From: Chryseobacterium sp.
GTDB lineage: Bacteria > Bacteroidota > Bacteroidia > Flavobacteriales > Weeksellaceae
Assembly (NCBI RefSeq): GCF_008831505.1
Contig: NZ_CP044507.1
Location: 1,612,001 to 1,676,000 of the forward strand
Reading direction: 5' to 3'
Length of the DNA: 64,000 nucleotides
In this document: positions 1 through 9,113 of the stretch, in pieces
Layout: the number at the start of each line of letters is the position of its first letter
Numbering within the stretch: the stretch's first letter is position 1
Position numbers and translations under genes: made by a program
Notes under the pieces: generated by a model
Database searches by the model: none
The model's input: the letters and a program-made list of their open reading frames with translations, nothing else
Told to the model about the DNA's origin: nothing

Positions 1-400
1 CCACAATTATATGTTCAAGTTGCTTTGATTTGGCAGGTTTCAGTTCCACAATAAGTTTCATCCCGGGCGTACGTCTTCCCAGTTCCAGGTATTGCTTCAG
101 AGTAGGAAGTTCTTCACCATTCGACAACTTATGGGTTCTCAATGATGATAATGCGTTTTCCGAAACTTCCATACCGGCATGGTGCTCATCATGATTCACC
201 ACCAGGATTCCATCGGCTGTCATTCTGACGTCAAACTCAGATCCGTACACTTTTATAGCCTGCGCATTTTTCAAAGCCTGCAGCGAATTTTCAGCGGTTG
301 GCGGATTGGATTGGAAGAAACCACGGTGGGCAATAATCCGTGTTTGTGCACTCATCAGTTCAGCGGTTAACATCATCAGTAAGATTACATATTTTGTCAT
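1..400 (-). CDS. Glycerophosphodiester phosphodiesterase family protein (3' part outside the window)
   Basis: The 133 visible residues begin with a signal peptide (about residues 1-19, ending MSAQ) followed by IIAHRG, the N-terminal catalytic signature of the GDPD/GlpQ family. His25-Arg26, Glu55, Asp57 and His70 (in VVNHDE) sit where family members carry the catalytic histidines and the metal-binding acidic pair. Such enzymes split glycerophosphodiesters into an alcohol and glycerol 3-phosphate; a signal peptide implies action in the periplasm or on the surface. The ATG overlaps the TGA stop of the upstream SusD gene by four bases (ATGA), so the two are probably translationally coupled. This suggests that the upstream SusC/SusD pair imports a phosphodiester-containing or related substrate. 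The C-terminal half is not visible, so activity cannot be judged. Confidence 0.88.
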   Translation of the reverse strand, partial: MTKYVILLMMLTAELMSAQTRIIAHRGFFQSNPPTAENSLQALKNAQAIKVYGSEFDVRMTADGILVVNHDEHHAGMEVSENALSSLRTHKLSNGEELPTLKQYLELGRRTPGMKLIVELKPAKSKQLEHIIV

Positions 401-1851
401 TTGTTCCACCACATTTTCACATTAATATCATCTCCGCCCATGGCCGCCACCGCTGCATTATAGTTCTGCGTATTCATTATCCTCGGATTTGTGGGATACA
501 TCATCCGCTGAGGCATTTGGCCATTGTTCAGTAATCCACCGTTGTTGGGCATAACGGGATAACCTGTGCGCCGCTGTTCATACCACTGCTGATGGTCCAC
601 AAAGAAAAGCGCGATATACTTCTGGGTCATAATCTGTTCCAGCGTGCCGTTGTAAGCCACTTTTGGGTTGGCAAAATAATTGGCAGGAACCGCAGCTCCC
701 CATTGCTCCAGTGTGGCTTTAACACCATTTTCGTAGAAGGTCTGGGCATTGCCGGCTATAATTCCCTTCTGCGCAAATTCGGCCAGGGTAAACTGAAGTT
801 CTGAGTAAGGATACACCAGGATTTTCATTGGAGCTTTTGCCAAATTCTGGTTCATATTGGAAGGCTGATAGTTAAATAACGTTCCGGGAGCATAACCTGC
901 AGGGGCTCCAAAATAACCTATATTGGGGTTTGGTGAGGCCAGACTTTTCGCCTGGGTAAAGAACTGGCTCAGTCTTGGGTCACCGTTATCTTTAAGGATA
1001 TTAACAAAAAGTTCTCCTGCAGCCCGGTAAGCGGTAAAGTCCTGAGGTCTGGCAATGGGCGCAGTGAACGGCGCAACGCCGGAAATATCAAGTACAGCAC
1101 CATCCGCAGCATTCTGGAAGATTGGATAGGTAGCAGCATCGTTCACGATTTCCTGAATCCTGGCGTGCACATTTACCTCGCCGTTACGTTTCTGAATTCT
1201 GTTCAGCAGCCGCAGCGACAGTGAATTCGCAAATTTTTTCCACTTCACCATATTTCCTGCAGAAGCTTCACCACGGTAAAAAAGATCTGTTTCAGCAAGA
1301 GGTTTGGTGGTATCAAACAGTGCGTTTGCTGCCTTCAGGTCAGCCAGAAGACTTAAATAAATATCCTTTTGACTGTCGAATTTTGGCCGGTCCAGATTTT
1401 CCTCGAGCCGCAGGGCTTCTGAAAAAGGGATATCCCCGAAGGCATCTGTCAGATTGGCGTAAATAAAGGCATTCAGCACCAAAGCAATGGCCTGGTAGTT
1501 CTTCTGATCTTCAGCAACAGCATAGGTGTGCATTTCCTTAACCTGCTTCAGCCATTTATAACTCGTGTTCCAGTAGCCGGCGCCGGTGCCTTCGGTCAGG
1601 TAGTACCTGCTCACCGTATTGCCCTCGTTTGGAAAAGGTATGGCTACCTGCATAATCTGGAAGGTGAAATCATCTGCGCGGTTATAACCATAAGTGGCCA
1701 TGTCATACTGTATGGGAGCCAGCAGGCTGCCGGCGGTGGGGTTGATAATTTTACTTGTGTCCGTATTGATTTCCTCAAAAGAGCGGCCGCAGGAGTTGAA
1801 CACAAATACTGAGCACAGGAGAAGGCTCCCCTTTATAATGATGCGTTTCAT
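397..1851 (-). CDS. SusD/RagB-like outer-membrane lipoprotein
   Basis: A 484-residue protein with a lipoprotein signal peptide (hydrophobic stretch, then the lipobox FNSC at about residues 18-21), followed by FEEINTDTSKI. That start and the overall helical, Trp/Tyr/Asn-rich composition fit the SusD-like_2 branch of the SusD/RagB superfamily. Such lipoproteins cap the extracellular face of a SusC-type TonB-dependent transporter and bind substrate. The gene lies 43 bases downstream of the SusC gene and overlaps the GDPD gene by four bases, giving a SusC-SusD-GDPD operon on the minus strand. The length is usual for the family. The substrate is not evident from the sequence; the enzyme downstream hints at a phosphodiester rather than a glycan. 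Confidence 0.9.
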   Translation of the reverse strand: MKRIIIKGSLLLCSVFVFNSCGRSFEEINTDTSKIINPTAGSLLAPIQYDMATYGYNRADDFTFQIMQVAIPFPNEGNTVSRYYLTEGTGAGYWNTSYKWLKQVKEMHTYAVAEDQKNYQAIALVLNAFIYANLTDAFGDIPFSEALRLEENLDRPKFDSQKDIYLSLLADLKAANALFDTTKPLAETDLFYRGEASAGNMVKWKKFANSLSLRLLNRIQKRNGEVNVHARIQEIVNDAATYPIFQNAADGAVLDISGVAPFTAPIARPQDFTAYRAAGELFVNILKDNGDPRLSQFFTQAKSLASPNPNIGYFGAPAGYAPGTLFNYQPSNMNQNLAKAPMKILVYPYSELQFTLAEFAQKGIIAGNAQTFYENGVKATLEQWGAAVPANYFANPKVAYNGTLEQIMTQKYIALFFVDHQQWYEQRRTGYPVMPNNGGLLNNGQMPQRMMYPTNPRIMNTQNYNAAVAAMGGDDINVKMWWNK

Positions 1852-1894
1852 AATAATCTGTTTATTTAGTTGATGAAAAAAGTTCTGCTATAGG

Positions 1895-4876
1895 TTAGAA
1901 TTTCACATTTAGCTGAAAACCGATTGTCCTTGCCGACGGTAACTGGCCTATTTCTACGCCCGGCGTAATGGTGCTGTTGTCCAGTGTAGCCACTTCAGGA
2001 TCAAACATTGGAAATTCAGTCCACATCCAGAGGTTCTTGCCAAAGATGGCTACCGTCAGATCATTCAGTTTTAGCGGCGCGATCATCGCTTTGGGAAATG
2101 AGTATGCAAGGCGTGCGTCTCTGAGTTTGATGAAAGAGGTATCAAAAGTATTGGTTTCCACATTAGCACGGCGGTAGTAGTCACCGTAATAAGCGCTCAG
2201 ACTCACTGCCTTGGTGTTGGGGCTGAATGTACCGTCTGCATTCTGCACAACTCCTGCACCCACAATGGTTCCGCCCGGATTGTCGCGGCCCATTAGGGTA
2301 TGTCCCAATTTGCCCTGTTCCGACATCTTATGGTGCGTCTGGGAATAAGCCATTCCGCCGTACTGTCCGTCTATGGAAAAACTGAGGGTTACATTTTTGT
2401 ACTGGAATTCATTTTGAAAACCGGCACGCCATTTCGCAAAGGCATTGCCCACTTTCTCTACATTTGCCGGCCTGGCAGGTAATCCGTTTTCCCCATAAAC
2501 AACCTGTCCATCAGGTGCCCTAAGGAGTTTAAAACCATAAAGGTCTCCAAGGGAACCACCAACTACAGCGTTGAAATAGACCACACCCGCGACTGTCGCC
2601 ATAGTGTAGGGTTCAGAACCTACAGCTTCCGGCAGACTCATGATTTCATTACGGTTCATGGACCAGTTTCCGCCCAGTTTCCAGCGGAAATCCGGAGTTT
2701 TCACCGGCGTATAGTCCAAAGACATTTCTATTCCCCGGTTACGTATCTCGCCGGCATTAATCCACCTGTGTGCGTACCCGGACTCGTACATCATGGGAAT
2801 CCGGATAATCTGATTGGCCGTATTGTTCTGGTAAAGGGTAAAGCTGTAATTCAGTCTGTTTCTTAAAAGCCCCAGATCCATGCCCGCCTCTATATTGGTA
2901 TTGATTTCCGGTTTCAGATTAGGATTTGGGAAGGTGGAGGGAGTAATTACACCTCCCGGAATATCATCCATGTCATAGTATTTCTCCAGCTGATATGGAG
3001 AACCGTCAATTCCAACCTTGGCCCAGGAACCACGCAGTTTCCAATAATTTAACGCCGGCGATTTCAGGTTGAACAGATCGGATAAAATGAAACTGGTACT
3101 GACGGAGGGGTAAAAGAATGAGCGGTTTTCGGCAGGAAGCGTGCTGCTCCAGTCATTTCTACCGGTAATATCCAGGAAAATTTTATTGTCCCAATCCATT
3201 GTAACAAGGGCATATGCACTGTTTACCTGTTCGTCATATGGTTTTGGCACTTTTGTAATGAGCGATATGGCATTGGTAAGTGTGTACTGGCCCGGAACCT
3301 TCAGACCTTCGGCACGGTAATCATTCATGATATACTCGTTATAGCGCATACTGGCACCTGCCGAAGCCGATACATTGAACTGCCCGAAATTCTTCTTATA
3401 GTTAAAAAGGACGTCGCTGTTATATTCCTGATTGGTTATATGCTGTTCCCTGTAAAAACCCTTCAGGTAATTGGCCGAGCTCCATGGGCGCTGTGTGGTC
3501 CGTTCTTCATTCAGAACCTCAACACCTGAACGCAGCATCACGCTGAAGTTTGGAGAGATGTTATAATCCACCGTCATATTTCCGCTGATGTTGCGCTTGT
3601 CCACACCGTTGAGCATTTTGTAGGCAATCAGGTACGGATTGTCGATAAATGAGCTGAAGGGATGAATCTGGTCCAGCTCTTCCTGACCGTTCTTCCAGAT
3701 GGGTTGGTACCACGCCAAATCTACATTAGGATTCTGGAAGATCATAAAGTAGGAAATGGACTGGTTGTTATAACCGGTTGCCGGAAGATTGTCACTCTTG
3801 GTCCTGTTGTAAGCCAGTTTTGTTGAAATTTTAAGCCTGTCGCTTAGCTTGTGAAAAAGGGATCCCGCAAAATTGAAGCGGTTAAAGCCTGTATTCGGCA
3901 TCATCCATTCGTTATCAAGATAAGTGAGAGAGGTACGGAAACTGGTTCTGTCATTGGAATGTTCTACAGCAATGCTGTTGGAATAGGTAGAACCTACTTC
4001 CCAGAAACCTTTCACATTGTCGCGGTACGGACGCCAAAGCTGCCTTTCTGCACTTTGACCCTGAACGGTAGGATCGTACTGGAAATAATACTGACCCGCG
4101 AACTTTGGCCCAAAGGCACTGCTGGTGCCACCCGTACTAACGCCGTCGGGCGACGCTCCGTAGGAGTAATAGAAATTCCCGTTCTTATCTTTTGCAAGAG
4201 TTCCCTGTCCGTATTCGTACTGGTAATCGGGCCACTTCAAAACAGAATCGTAGCTGGAATAGGAATTAAAGCTTACCTGCAGTTTACCGTTCCGGCTTTT
4301 CCCGGATTTGGTAGTAATCATCAGCGCGCCGTTTGCAGCGCGCGACCCATACAGTGCCGCCGCGGATGCTCCTTTCAGTACGGTTACACTTTCTATATCA
4401 TCGGGATTAATACTGTTCAGACCATTTCCCAGATCAATGGGCAGGTCACCGCCCGAGCCGGCACCATAGGCCGGCGTACCTGTGCCGGAGTTTACGCGGG
4501 GTCCGTCGCTCAGCGGAATTCCGTCTACAACGATCAGTGCATAATTATTGTCCATGAACATGGACTTTTCACCACGAAGCGTGATTCTGGCAGAGCCCAA
4601 AGGTCCGGCGCCGGCAGTCTGAACTTTCAGACCGGCCACCTTGCCTTCCATAGACTGTACCCAGTTATTGTTCTGTGTTTCTTCAAAGGTTTCCGACCCT
4701 ACAGTTTCTGCTACATAACCCAGGGATTTGTCCTGGCGCTTGATTCCCAGTGCTGTTACAACAACTTCTTCAATCTTTTGCTCTTTCAGGGAATCCTGGC
4801 GGGTTTGAGCTGCCATTTCTACAGTCACGATACCGCTAAGTACAAGTACAAGGATTTTCTGTATGTTTCTTTTCAC
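1895..4876 (-). CDS. SusC/RagA family TonB-linked outer-membrane protein
   Basis: A 993-residue TonB-dependent receptor. After a signal peptide (about residues 1-23) comes the TonB-interaction stretch IEEVVVTALGIKRQ, a plug domain with SuxCAG-style motifs (VDGIPLSDG, LKGASAAALYGSRAANG), and a beta-barrel ending in GFQLNVKF with a terminal aromatic residue. Unlike many SusC proteins, it lacks the N-terminal carboxypeptidase-regulatory-like (CarboxypepD_reg-like) domain; the plug begins almost directly after the signal. It drives TonB-dependent import of whatever its SusD partner binds. It is the first gene of the operon, preceded by a TAATTTTG -7-like box. A 362-codon open frame on the opposite strand is a shadow of this gene. 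Confidence 0.95.
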   Translation of the reverse strand: MKRNIQKILVLVLSGIVTVEMAAQTRQDSLKEQKIEEVVVTALGIKRQDKSLGYVAETVGSETFEETQNNNWVQSMEGKVAGLKVQTAGAGPLGSARITLRGEKSMFMDNNYALIVVDGIPLSDGPRVNSGTGTPAYGAGSGGDLPIDLGNGLNSINPDDIESVTVLKGASAAALYGSRAANGALMITTKSGKSRNGKLQVSFNSYSSYDSVLKWPDYQYEYGQGTLAKDKNGNFYYSYGASPDGVSTGGTSSAFGPKFAGQYYFQYDPTVQGQSAERQLWRPYRDNVKGFWEVGSTYSNSIAVEHSNDRTSFRTSLTYLDNEWMMPNTGFNRFNFAGSLFHKLSDRLKISTKLAYNRTKSDNLPATGYNNQSISYFMIFQNPNVDLAWYQPIWKNGQEELDQIHPFSSFIDNPYLIAYKMLNGVDKRNISGNMTVDYNISPNFSVMLRSGVEVLNEERTTQRPWSSANYLKGFYREQHITNQEYNSDVLFNYKKNFGQFNVSASAGASMRYNEYIMNDYRAEGLKVPGQYTLTNAISLITKVPKPYDEQVNSAYALVTMDWDNKIFLDITGRNDWSSTLPAENRSFFYPSVSTSFILSDLFNLKSPALNYWKLRGSWAKVGIDGSPYQLEKYYDMDDIPGGVITPSTFPNPNLKPEINTNIEAGMDLGLLRNRLNYSFTLYQNNTANQIIRIPMMYESGYAHRWINAGEIRNRGIEMSLDYTPVKTPDFRWKLGGNWSMNRNEIMSLPEAVGSEPYTMATVAGVVYFNAVVGGSLGDLYGFKLLRAPDGQVVYGENGLPARPANVEKVGNAFAKWRAGFQNEFQYKNVTLSFSIDGQYGGMAYSQTHHKMSEQGKLGHTLMGRDNPGGTIVGAGVVQNADGTFSPNTKAVSLSAYYGDYYRRANVETNTFDTSFIKLRDARLAYSFPKAMIAPLKLNDLTVAIFGKNLWMWTEFPMFDPEVATLDNSTITPGVEIGQLPSARTIGFQLNVKF

Positions 4877-5335
4877 GATCTTTTAATTTGCCGCAAAATT
4901 ACCGAGCACCGGTGGGTATTGTCTTTAACCCTGCTTTAAGGCTTTATGAAGAAATCGGTACTTTTGGGTTAAAGCAGTCTTAACAGATATTGTAAACTAT
5001 TGCATACCACGACCTGTACTATGTTAAGCATCGGTAATATAGCATAACGTATGTGAATTTAGAGAAACAGACCCCGGACTAAGCAAGGGGAAGGAGTAGT
5101 TTTTTGAACTGCTGCAAACAGTAAACAGGAAAAAATCCAGACTGTAAAAAATCTGGATTCTCTATATAAATTTGTGTTTTTCAGTTGAGATGGAAGTCAT
5201 TTCAAAAGCTCTTAAAAAGACCGTTTGACAACTCCGTATCTCCACTACAAAATTACAGATAAGGGATCTTTGATATTTTGCCCAAATTTGCCCAGATGGT
5301 AAGTAAATTCTTAAAGAAAAAAAGTAATTTGCGGC
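4877..5335. other. Divergent intergenic region with one hairpin
   Basis: This 459-base gap separates the leftward SusC operon from the rightward 389-residue gene. It contains an 8-bp inverted repeat (AATCCAGA / TCTGGATT, about 5144-5159). The run of T bases expected of a strong rho-independent terminator is missing. No credible coding sequence is seen. Confidence 0.5.
4894..4901 (-). promoter_or_regulatory. Candidate -7 promoter box for the SusC operon
   Basis: On the minus strand the bases read TAATTTTG, matching the Bacteroidota sigma-A -7 consensus TAnnTTTG, about 20 bases upstream of the SusC ATG. I see no clear TTG -33 box at the usual distance, so confidence is limited. Confidence 0.4.
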
Positions 5336-6505
5336 ATGATCAATAAACTGCGAGAGGAATTTGAAAAAATATACTTCAGCGACATTGCCACAACAAAGGG
5401 ACTGGAGAGTCTGGCCATCAACATGGGTGTTTCCCGAAACTCGCTTCGCAGGTTCCTGGGAAAAATAAAGAATGAAAGTCAACTGCGCATTTCCACACTG
5501 AATTTAATAGCGGTGCGCCTGGGCTACCGAAACTTTCAGGACTTCTGCGAGCGCTCCGGATCGACCACACCCATACTTGATTTCGAACTACTGGACATCT
5601 ACTACGGAACCGTAAAAGGAAAAGGCACATCGTTAAACGAAACCCGTTTCCAAAAAGCTAATTACCATTTCGCAAAAAAAATCATATCCCACCCGGGCAA
5701 CCTTACAGAATTTGTAAAACGTTTTGCGGCCAATGAAGAAGCACTGGAATATGTCTTTGCCTGGTATCCCTCCTATGAACATATTGCCAACGATAATTAT
5801 CAGGAAGCCCTGCTTTATGTGGCAAAGATCAGCAAGAAAGCGCACGTAAAGGTTTTCGCATATTCATTTGTTTATTTCGGCAAATTCATGTCCGAAAACC
5901 TGTCTCAGGGTGAGGCTACAGAACTTATGAATAAGATTGAAAAGCAGGTAATTAAAATGCGATGTGAAGAATTTGAGGTATTTCCGGAAGCCCGATACAG
6001 CACCGTTAAAAGTATTCACTCTCACATTTTTGGAAATCCTGAAAAAAACAGTCCTTTTCCGCTGCTACCTCACTCTGATTTCGGATTTATCCACAGCCGG
6101 CCACTTATCGATCGGATTATTTACACCAGTTATGTGGGAAATATGCTCACAATCCTGAAAGATTATAACACCGCAGAAATGCTCATTGGCGATGCGCCCA
6201 CTGAGAAAGCGCTTAAGACCTTTGAGGACGAAAATCCTCTCTATAAATGCCACGTACATCTGTACCGTATTACACGTGCGCTCCTTATGTTTCATTTGGG
6301 TAAGGAGCAGGAAGCCATGTACATGTTCGACCAGTTGCTGGTTAACTCCACCGATGTAATGCGTTATTCCTTCGACAGTAAAATTTATTTCGAACTTCAG
6401 TACTATAATCTGGGCTACAAACTTTACCCAAATCGTGAGGACTTTCATCAGAAGTACCAGATTCTGCTGCAGAAAACTAAATTCAGTTATTTAACCAGTT
6501 TTTAA
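5336..6505 (+). CDS. Protein with N-terminal HTH-like segment, probable regulator
   Basis: 389 residues, no signal peptide. Residues 18-70 (SLAINMGVSRNSLRRFLGK, then STLNLIAVRLGYRNFQDF) look like a helix-turn-helix followed by a second helical segment that resembles winged or XRE-like DNA-binding regions. The remainder is helical with repeated aromatic residues spaced as in TPR-like folds (for example YHFAKKI, EALLYVAKI, EAMYMFDQLL). I do not recognise a named family; proteins of this plan recur in Chryseobacterium-type genomes. The stop codon overlaps the ATG of the downstream EamA transporter (TAATG), so the two are co-translated and the protein may regulate or work with that transporter. 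A transcriptional role is inferred. Confidence 0.7.
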   Translation: MINKLREEFEKIYFSDIATTKGLESLAINMGVSRNSLRRFLGKIKNESQLRISTLNLIAVRLGYRNFQDFCERSGSTTPILDFELLDIYYGTVKGKGTSLNETRFQKANYHFAKKIISHPGNLTEFVKRFAANEEALEYVFAWYPSYEHIANDNYQEALLYVAKISKKAHVKVFAYSFVYFGKFMSENLSQGEATELMNKIEKQVIKMRCEEFEVFPEARYSTVKSIHSHIFGNPEKNSPFPLLPHSDFGFIHSRPLIDRIIYTSYVGNMLTILKDYNTAEMLIGDAPTEKALKTFEDENPLYKCHVHLYRITRALLMFHLGKEQEAMYMFDQLLVNSTDVMRYSFDSKIYFELQYYNLGYKLYPNREDFHQKYQILLQKTKFSYLTSF

Positions 6506-7371
6506 TGACCGCACTTTTAATTACTATCCTTGGTCACCTGTGCTACGGTACCACTAATGTGATGTGGAAAAATCCGCGTAATGAGATGGGTACCCTACCA
6601 CTTATCATTACCCGTAGTTTTTTTTCATTCCTGATTTTTCTTTTTAGCTTTATTGCACTCACCAATTTAGGGCTGCTTACTGCACCAAAAATCACTTTTA
6701 GGGATTTGCTGAGTACCGCAGGCATCTGTGCAGTGAATTATTTCGGTCTGTTCTTTTATCTGAAAAGCCTGAAGCATGCGCCTGTCTCCAGCACCATCGG
6801 TTTCGGAAAAGTGAGCCTTATTATTGGTGTTTTGTCTGCGTACTTTCTTTATGATGAAGAAATTTCGGCCCTGAAAATAGGTATGTGCATCATAGTTCTG
6901 ATCGGAGTTACTTTCATTGAAAGAGCTGCCAGAATTGGATCCGCAGTAATGTCTAAAGGTTTAATGTACTCAATATTATGTAAGTTATTCTGGGGTACGT
7001 CTTATCTTTTTGTCCCTTTTATAGATAAACTGGGACCTATCCTTTTCTGCGTAGTTCTGGAATTTATAGTCTGCACACTCAGTTGCCTTCTGCTGCTTGC
7101 AAGCCGCAGCAAGTTCCCTTCCCATACGGTAAGCCGAAGAACAAAATTTGAGATCGGCATCCTTGTCGTATTGGGAACCGGAGGCACTTTCTGCCTGAAT
7201 TTTGCGCTGGCAAATATCAGCATTCTCCTTTTCGCGACACTGGCCTTAATAGAACCGATTCTGGGTCTCATCATCTCCAAGATTTATCACAGGGAAAGGC
7301 TGACACCTCTGCAGTATGCGGGGGTCTGGATGGGTATAGCAGCAGCGTTTGTTTTGGGTGTACTCAAATAA
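6505..7371 (+). CDS. EamA/DMT-family transporter
   Basis: 288 residues with about ten hydrophobic segments arranged as two five-helix halves, the usual plan of the drug/metabolite transporter superfamily (EamA domains). The second half has the typical closing pattern (LFATLALIEPILGLIISKIYH ... LQYAGVWMGIAAAFVLG), in which the conserved glutamate-proline and the final helix are recognisable. It would reside in the inner membrane and export a small metabolite; the substrate cannot be deduced. The ATG overlaps the previous stop (TAATG), so it is coupled to the DNA-binding-like gene. It converges on the T9SS-tagged gene with an 18-base gap and no clear terminator between them. Confidence 0.88.
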   Translation: MTALLITILGHLCYGTTNVMWKNPRNEMGTLPLIITRSFFSFLIFLFSFIALTNLGLLTAPKITFRDLLSTAGICAVNYFGLFFYLKSLKHAPVSSTIGFGKVSLIIGVLSAYFLYDEEISALKIGMCIIVLIGVTFIERAARIGSAVMSKGLMYSILCKLFWGTSYLFVPFIDKLGPILFCVVLEFIVCTLSCLLLLASRSKFPSHTVSRRTKFEIGILVVLGTGGTFCLNFALANISILLFATLALIEPILGLIISKIYHRERLTPLQYAGVWMGIAAAFVLGVLK

Positions 7372-7389
7372 AATCCGGGTCTGCTCTTT

Positions 7390-8343
7390 CTAGTTCTTAA
7401 TAAACCGTGTAGATACAGAATTTCCTTCCTTATCTAAAGTCTGCAGGATATAGTTGCCGGCAGGCAGATGAGCTACGTTCAGTTTCTGCAATCCGGAATC
7501 ATCAGACTGTACCATGATTTTCTGCCCTGCATAATTGAATACAGTGAATTCAATGATGTTCCTGGCAGACCTGACGTGAAGTACATCCTTTACAGGGTTA
7601 GGATACACGGTCATTTCCGTATCCAATTCCACCGATTTTACACCAAGTGCATCCTGCGAATTGATTTTCACAAATGAGAAATTACCCTGAACAACCCCAG
7701 CTGTTCCCTGCCAGCAAGCGGTATAAAGCGTTCCGTATCCGGCAGTACTTGTTCCGGTAGAATTTGTGGATCTGGAAGAGCTAATATCATTTCCTGTATG
7801 CCTAATTTCAATCACGAGGTTGGTACCGGTATACAGGTAGGGCGTGTTAAAGTTGATGGTGTGACTGAAGGCATTAGGATCAGCACCCGATGTTAAAGCT
7901 CCGGCAGGAACTACAAGTACTCCGGAGCGCACCTGAGTCTGCGGTCCCACCACATTCGCACTGAAATCAAACTGACGGTTGGGAGGCTCCACCCCATTGC
8001 TGAGGAAGATTTCGTAGCTTGGGAAAGTAGCATCAGTAGCCGGCCAGTTTGAAGTTGCGTTGGCGGGCAGCCTGAAGGCAATGGAAGTGAGGTATTTTCC
8101 GTTTAACGCGGTCAGCAGGGAATCGTCTATAATAAGCTGATAGGTTCTGGCGGAACTCGCATAAACACCGGTAAATCCTGAACTGGCACTAAGATCCGGA
8201 ACGGTAACTGATGTCTGCGCAGCGGCATGATGCGTTCCCAGGGCTAGGAAAAAAGCTGCAGAAAGTATTGCTGCCGATCGCCTGATTGCTGTTAATTGTC
8301 CTGCATGGCTGTATTTTCTGAAACGAAGTAATTCTGTTTTCAT
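7390..8343 (-). CDS. Secreted protein with T9SS type A sorting domain
   Basis: 317 residues. An N-terminal hydrophobic segment ending in HHAAAQ (about residue 43) is preceded by a long, basic n-region, so a start at an internal codon is possible. The central beta-rich region (Thr/Ser/Asn-rich) has no family I can name. The last roughly 75 residues are a type A sorting signal: VYPNPVKDVLHV, then FNYAGQKI and LPAGNYILQTLDKEG with a final RFIKN. This C-terminal domain directs export through the type IX system and surface attachment or release. The gene is monocistronic and faces the EamA gene. Confidence 0.85.
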   Translation of the reverse strand: MKTELLRFRKYSHAGQLTAIRRSAAILSAAFFLALGTHHAAAQTSVTVPDLSASSGFTGVYASSARTYQLIIDDSLLTALNGKYLTSIAFRLPANATSNWPATDATFPSYEIFLSNGVEPPNRQFDFSANVVGPQTQVRSGVLVVPAGALTSGADPNAFSHTINFNTPYLYTGTNLVIEIRHTGNDISSSRSTNSTGTSTAGYGTLYTACWQGTAGVVQGNFSFVKINSQDALGVKSVELDTEMTVYPNPVKDVLHVRSARNIIEFTVFNYAGQKIMVQSDDSGLQKLNVAHLPAGNYILQTLDKEGNSVSTRFIKN

Positions 8344-8484
8344 ACGTATTTATTTTGATTATCATAAAGTTAGGAAAAAAAATACTGCGCAATTCATAAA
8401 AAACTTTGTTAATGAGATTTTAATCATCAATGAGCATTATTAAACTGCAGCCTGTAACCAGAATTGTTTTTGTTTGTCAGATCT

Positions 8485-8626
8485 TTCACACAGATAAAAA
8501 ACCAGCGATATCTGCGGTATCAGCGGGAAACTAACTAATACAATCTCTGAAACCCGTGCAATCCGTGCGGGAAAATACATTCACACAGATAAAAAATCAG
8601 CGAAATCTGCGGTATCAGCGGGAAAA
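8485..8626. repeat. Dispersed repeat, two copies
   Basis: A 46-base unit at 8485-8530 is repeated with few changes at 8580-8626 (CACACAGATAAAAAA then CAGCGA...ATCTGCGGTATCAGCGGGAAA). A third degenerate piece (CACACAGATTACACTGATTC) follows at about 8664. The rest of 8344-8720 has no credible gene. This is intergenic repeat material of the kind common in Flavobacteria. Confidence 0.7.
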
Positions 8627-8720
8627 TGAAAAGGTAGTTAACTGATAATTGCGGTACTTACAGCACACAGATTACACTGATTCGCACAGATAAGAATCTG
8701 CGAGAATTACAACAAAAAAA

Positions 8721-8803
8721 GAGAACCACCTCTGTGATTCTCTTTGTCTAGTAGCGGGGACACGACTCGAACGTGCGTTCGCCGCGGCGAATAGGAGCCC
8801 TCC
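8721..8803 (-). repeat. tRNA-fMet-derived repeat, copy A
   Basis: Read on the minus strand this contains the 3' quarter of the initiator tRNA (T-arm CACGTTCGAGTCGTG, then TCCCCGCTA) followed by the same terminator hairpin that follows the intact tRNA at 11164-11236. In place of the tRNA 5' part it has GGAGGGCTCC and the perfect palindrome TTCGCCGCGGCGAA. It lacks the GTAGC closing segment present in copies C and D. It lies 2.4 kb from the other copies and forms the left edge of the small island. Confidence 0.8.
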
Positions 8804-8804
8804 C

Positions 8805-8842
8805 AAAAAAAATCCGTCTCACTACCAAAGCATGACGGATTT
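8805..8842 (-). terminator. Rho-independent terminator
   Basis: The minus strand has a 9-bp stem AAATCCGTC / GACGGATTT around a 15-base loop, followed by a run of eight T bases. It lies about 50 bases downstream of the small membrane protein gene and probably ends the lipoprotein/membrane-protein transcript. Confidence 0.75.
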
Positions 8843-8893
8843 CGTGTTCTCAAATACTTGATAGACCTGTAGAACTACTGATATAGAATTTAA

Positions 8894-9109
8894 TTACGTG
8901 TTGCCAGACTTATCTAAACTTTCTTTATCTATAATTGTACCGAGATAAGAAAAAAGCAATATAAGCAGCATGACTAGACTGTCCAATATTTTATCCAAGT
9001 CTTCGAAATTGGTGTGTAAAACAATAGCAGAAATACGAGAATAAAATTTTAAAATGACAATAAATATAGTTATATAAACTAAAATTTTTACAATAGCTTT
9101 TGTTTCCAT
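8894..9109 (-). CDS. Small membrane protein, candidate immunity partner
   Basis: A 71-residue protein starting METKAIVKI; an in-frame ATG 48 bases further upstream lies inside the preceding gene and is less likely. The chosen start has a purine-rich AAAAG tract just before it. There are two hydrophobic segments (about residues 7-24 and 42-62) separated by a short loop (HTNFEDLDKILD) and a charged tail. No family recognised. It starts four bases after the stop of the lipoprotein gene, so the two form a pair, and a terminator follows. A small two-helix membrane protein directly after a secreted protein with a hydrophobic C-terminus is the layout of bacteriocin/immunity pairs, but this is inference only. 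Confidence 0.6.
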   Translation of the reverse strand: METKAIVKILVYITIFIVILKFYSRISAIVLHTNFEDLDKILDSLVMLLILLFSYLGTIIDKESLDKSGNT

Positions 9110-9113
9110 CTTT

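Noticed and set aside
3851..4939. 362-codon plus-strand open frame opposite SusC
   Set aside because: It is antisense to a clear SusC gene and its translation has no domain, signal or family-like pattern. Other long antisense frames (13860-14684, 16690-17688, 43184-44131) are rejected for the same reason.
5144..5159. Terminator between SusC and the next gene
   Set aside because: The hairpin is perfect but lacks a T-run and no gene ends nearby on either strand.
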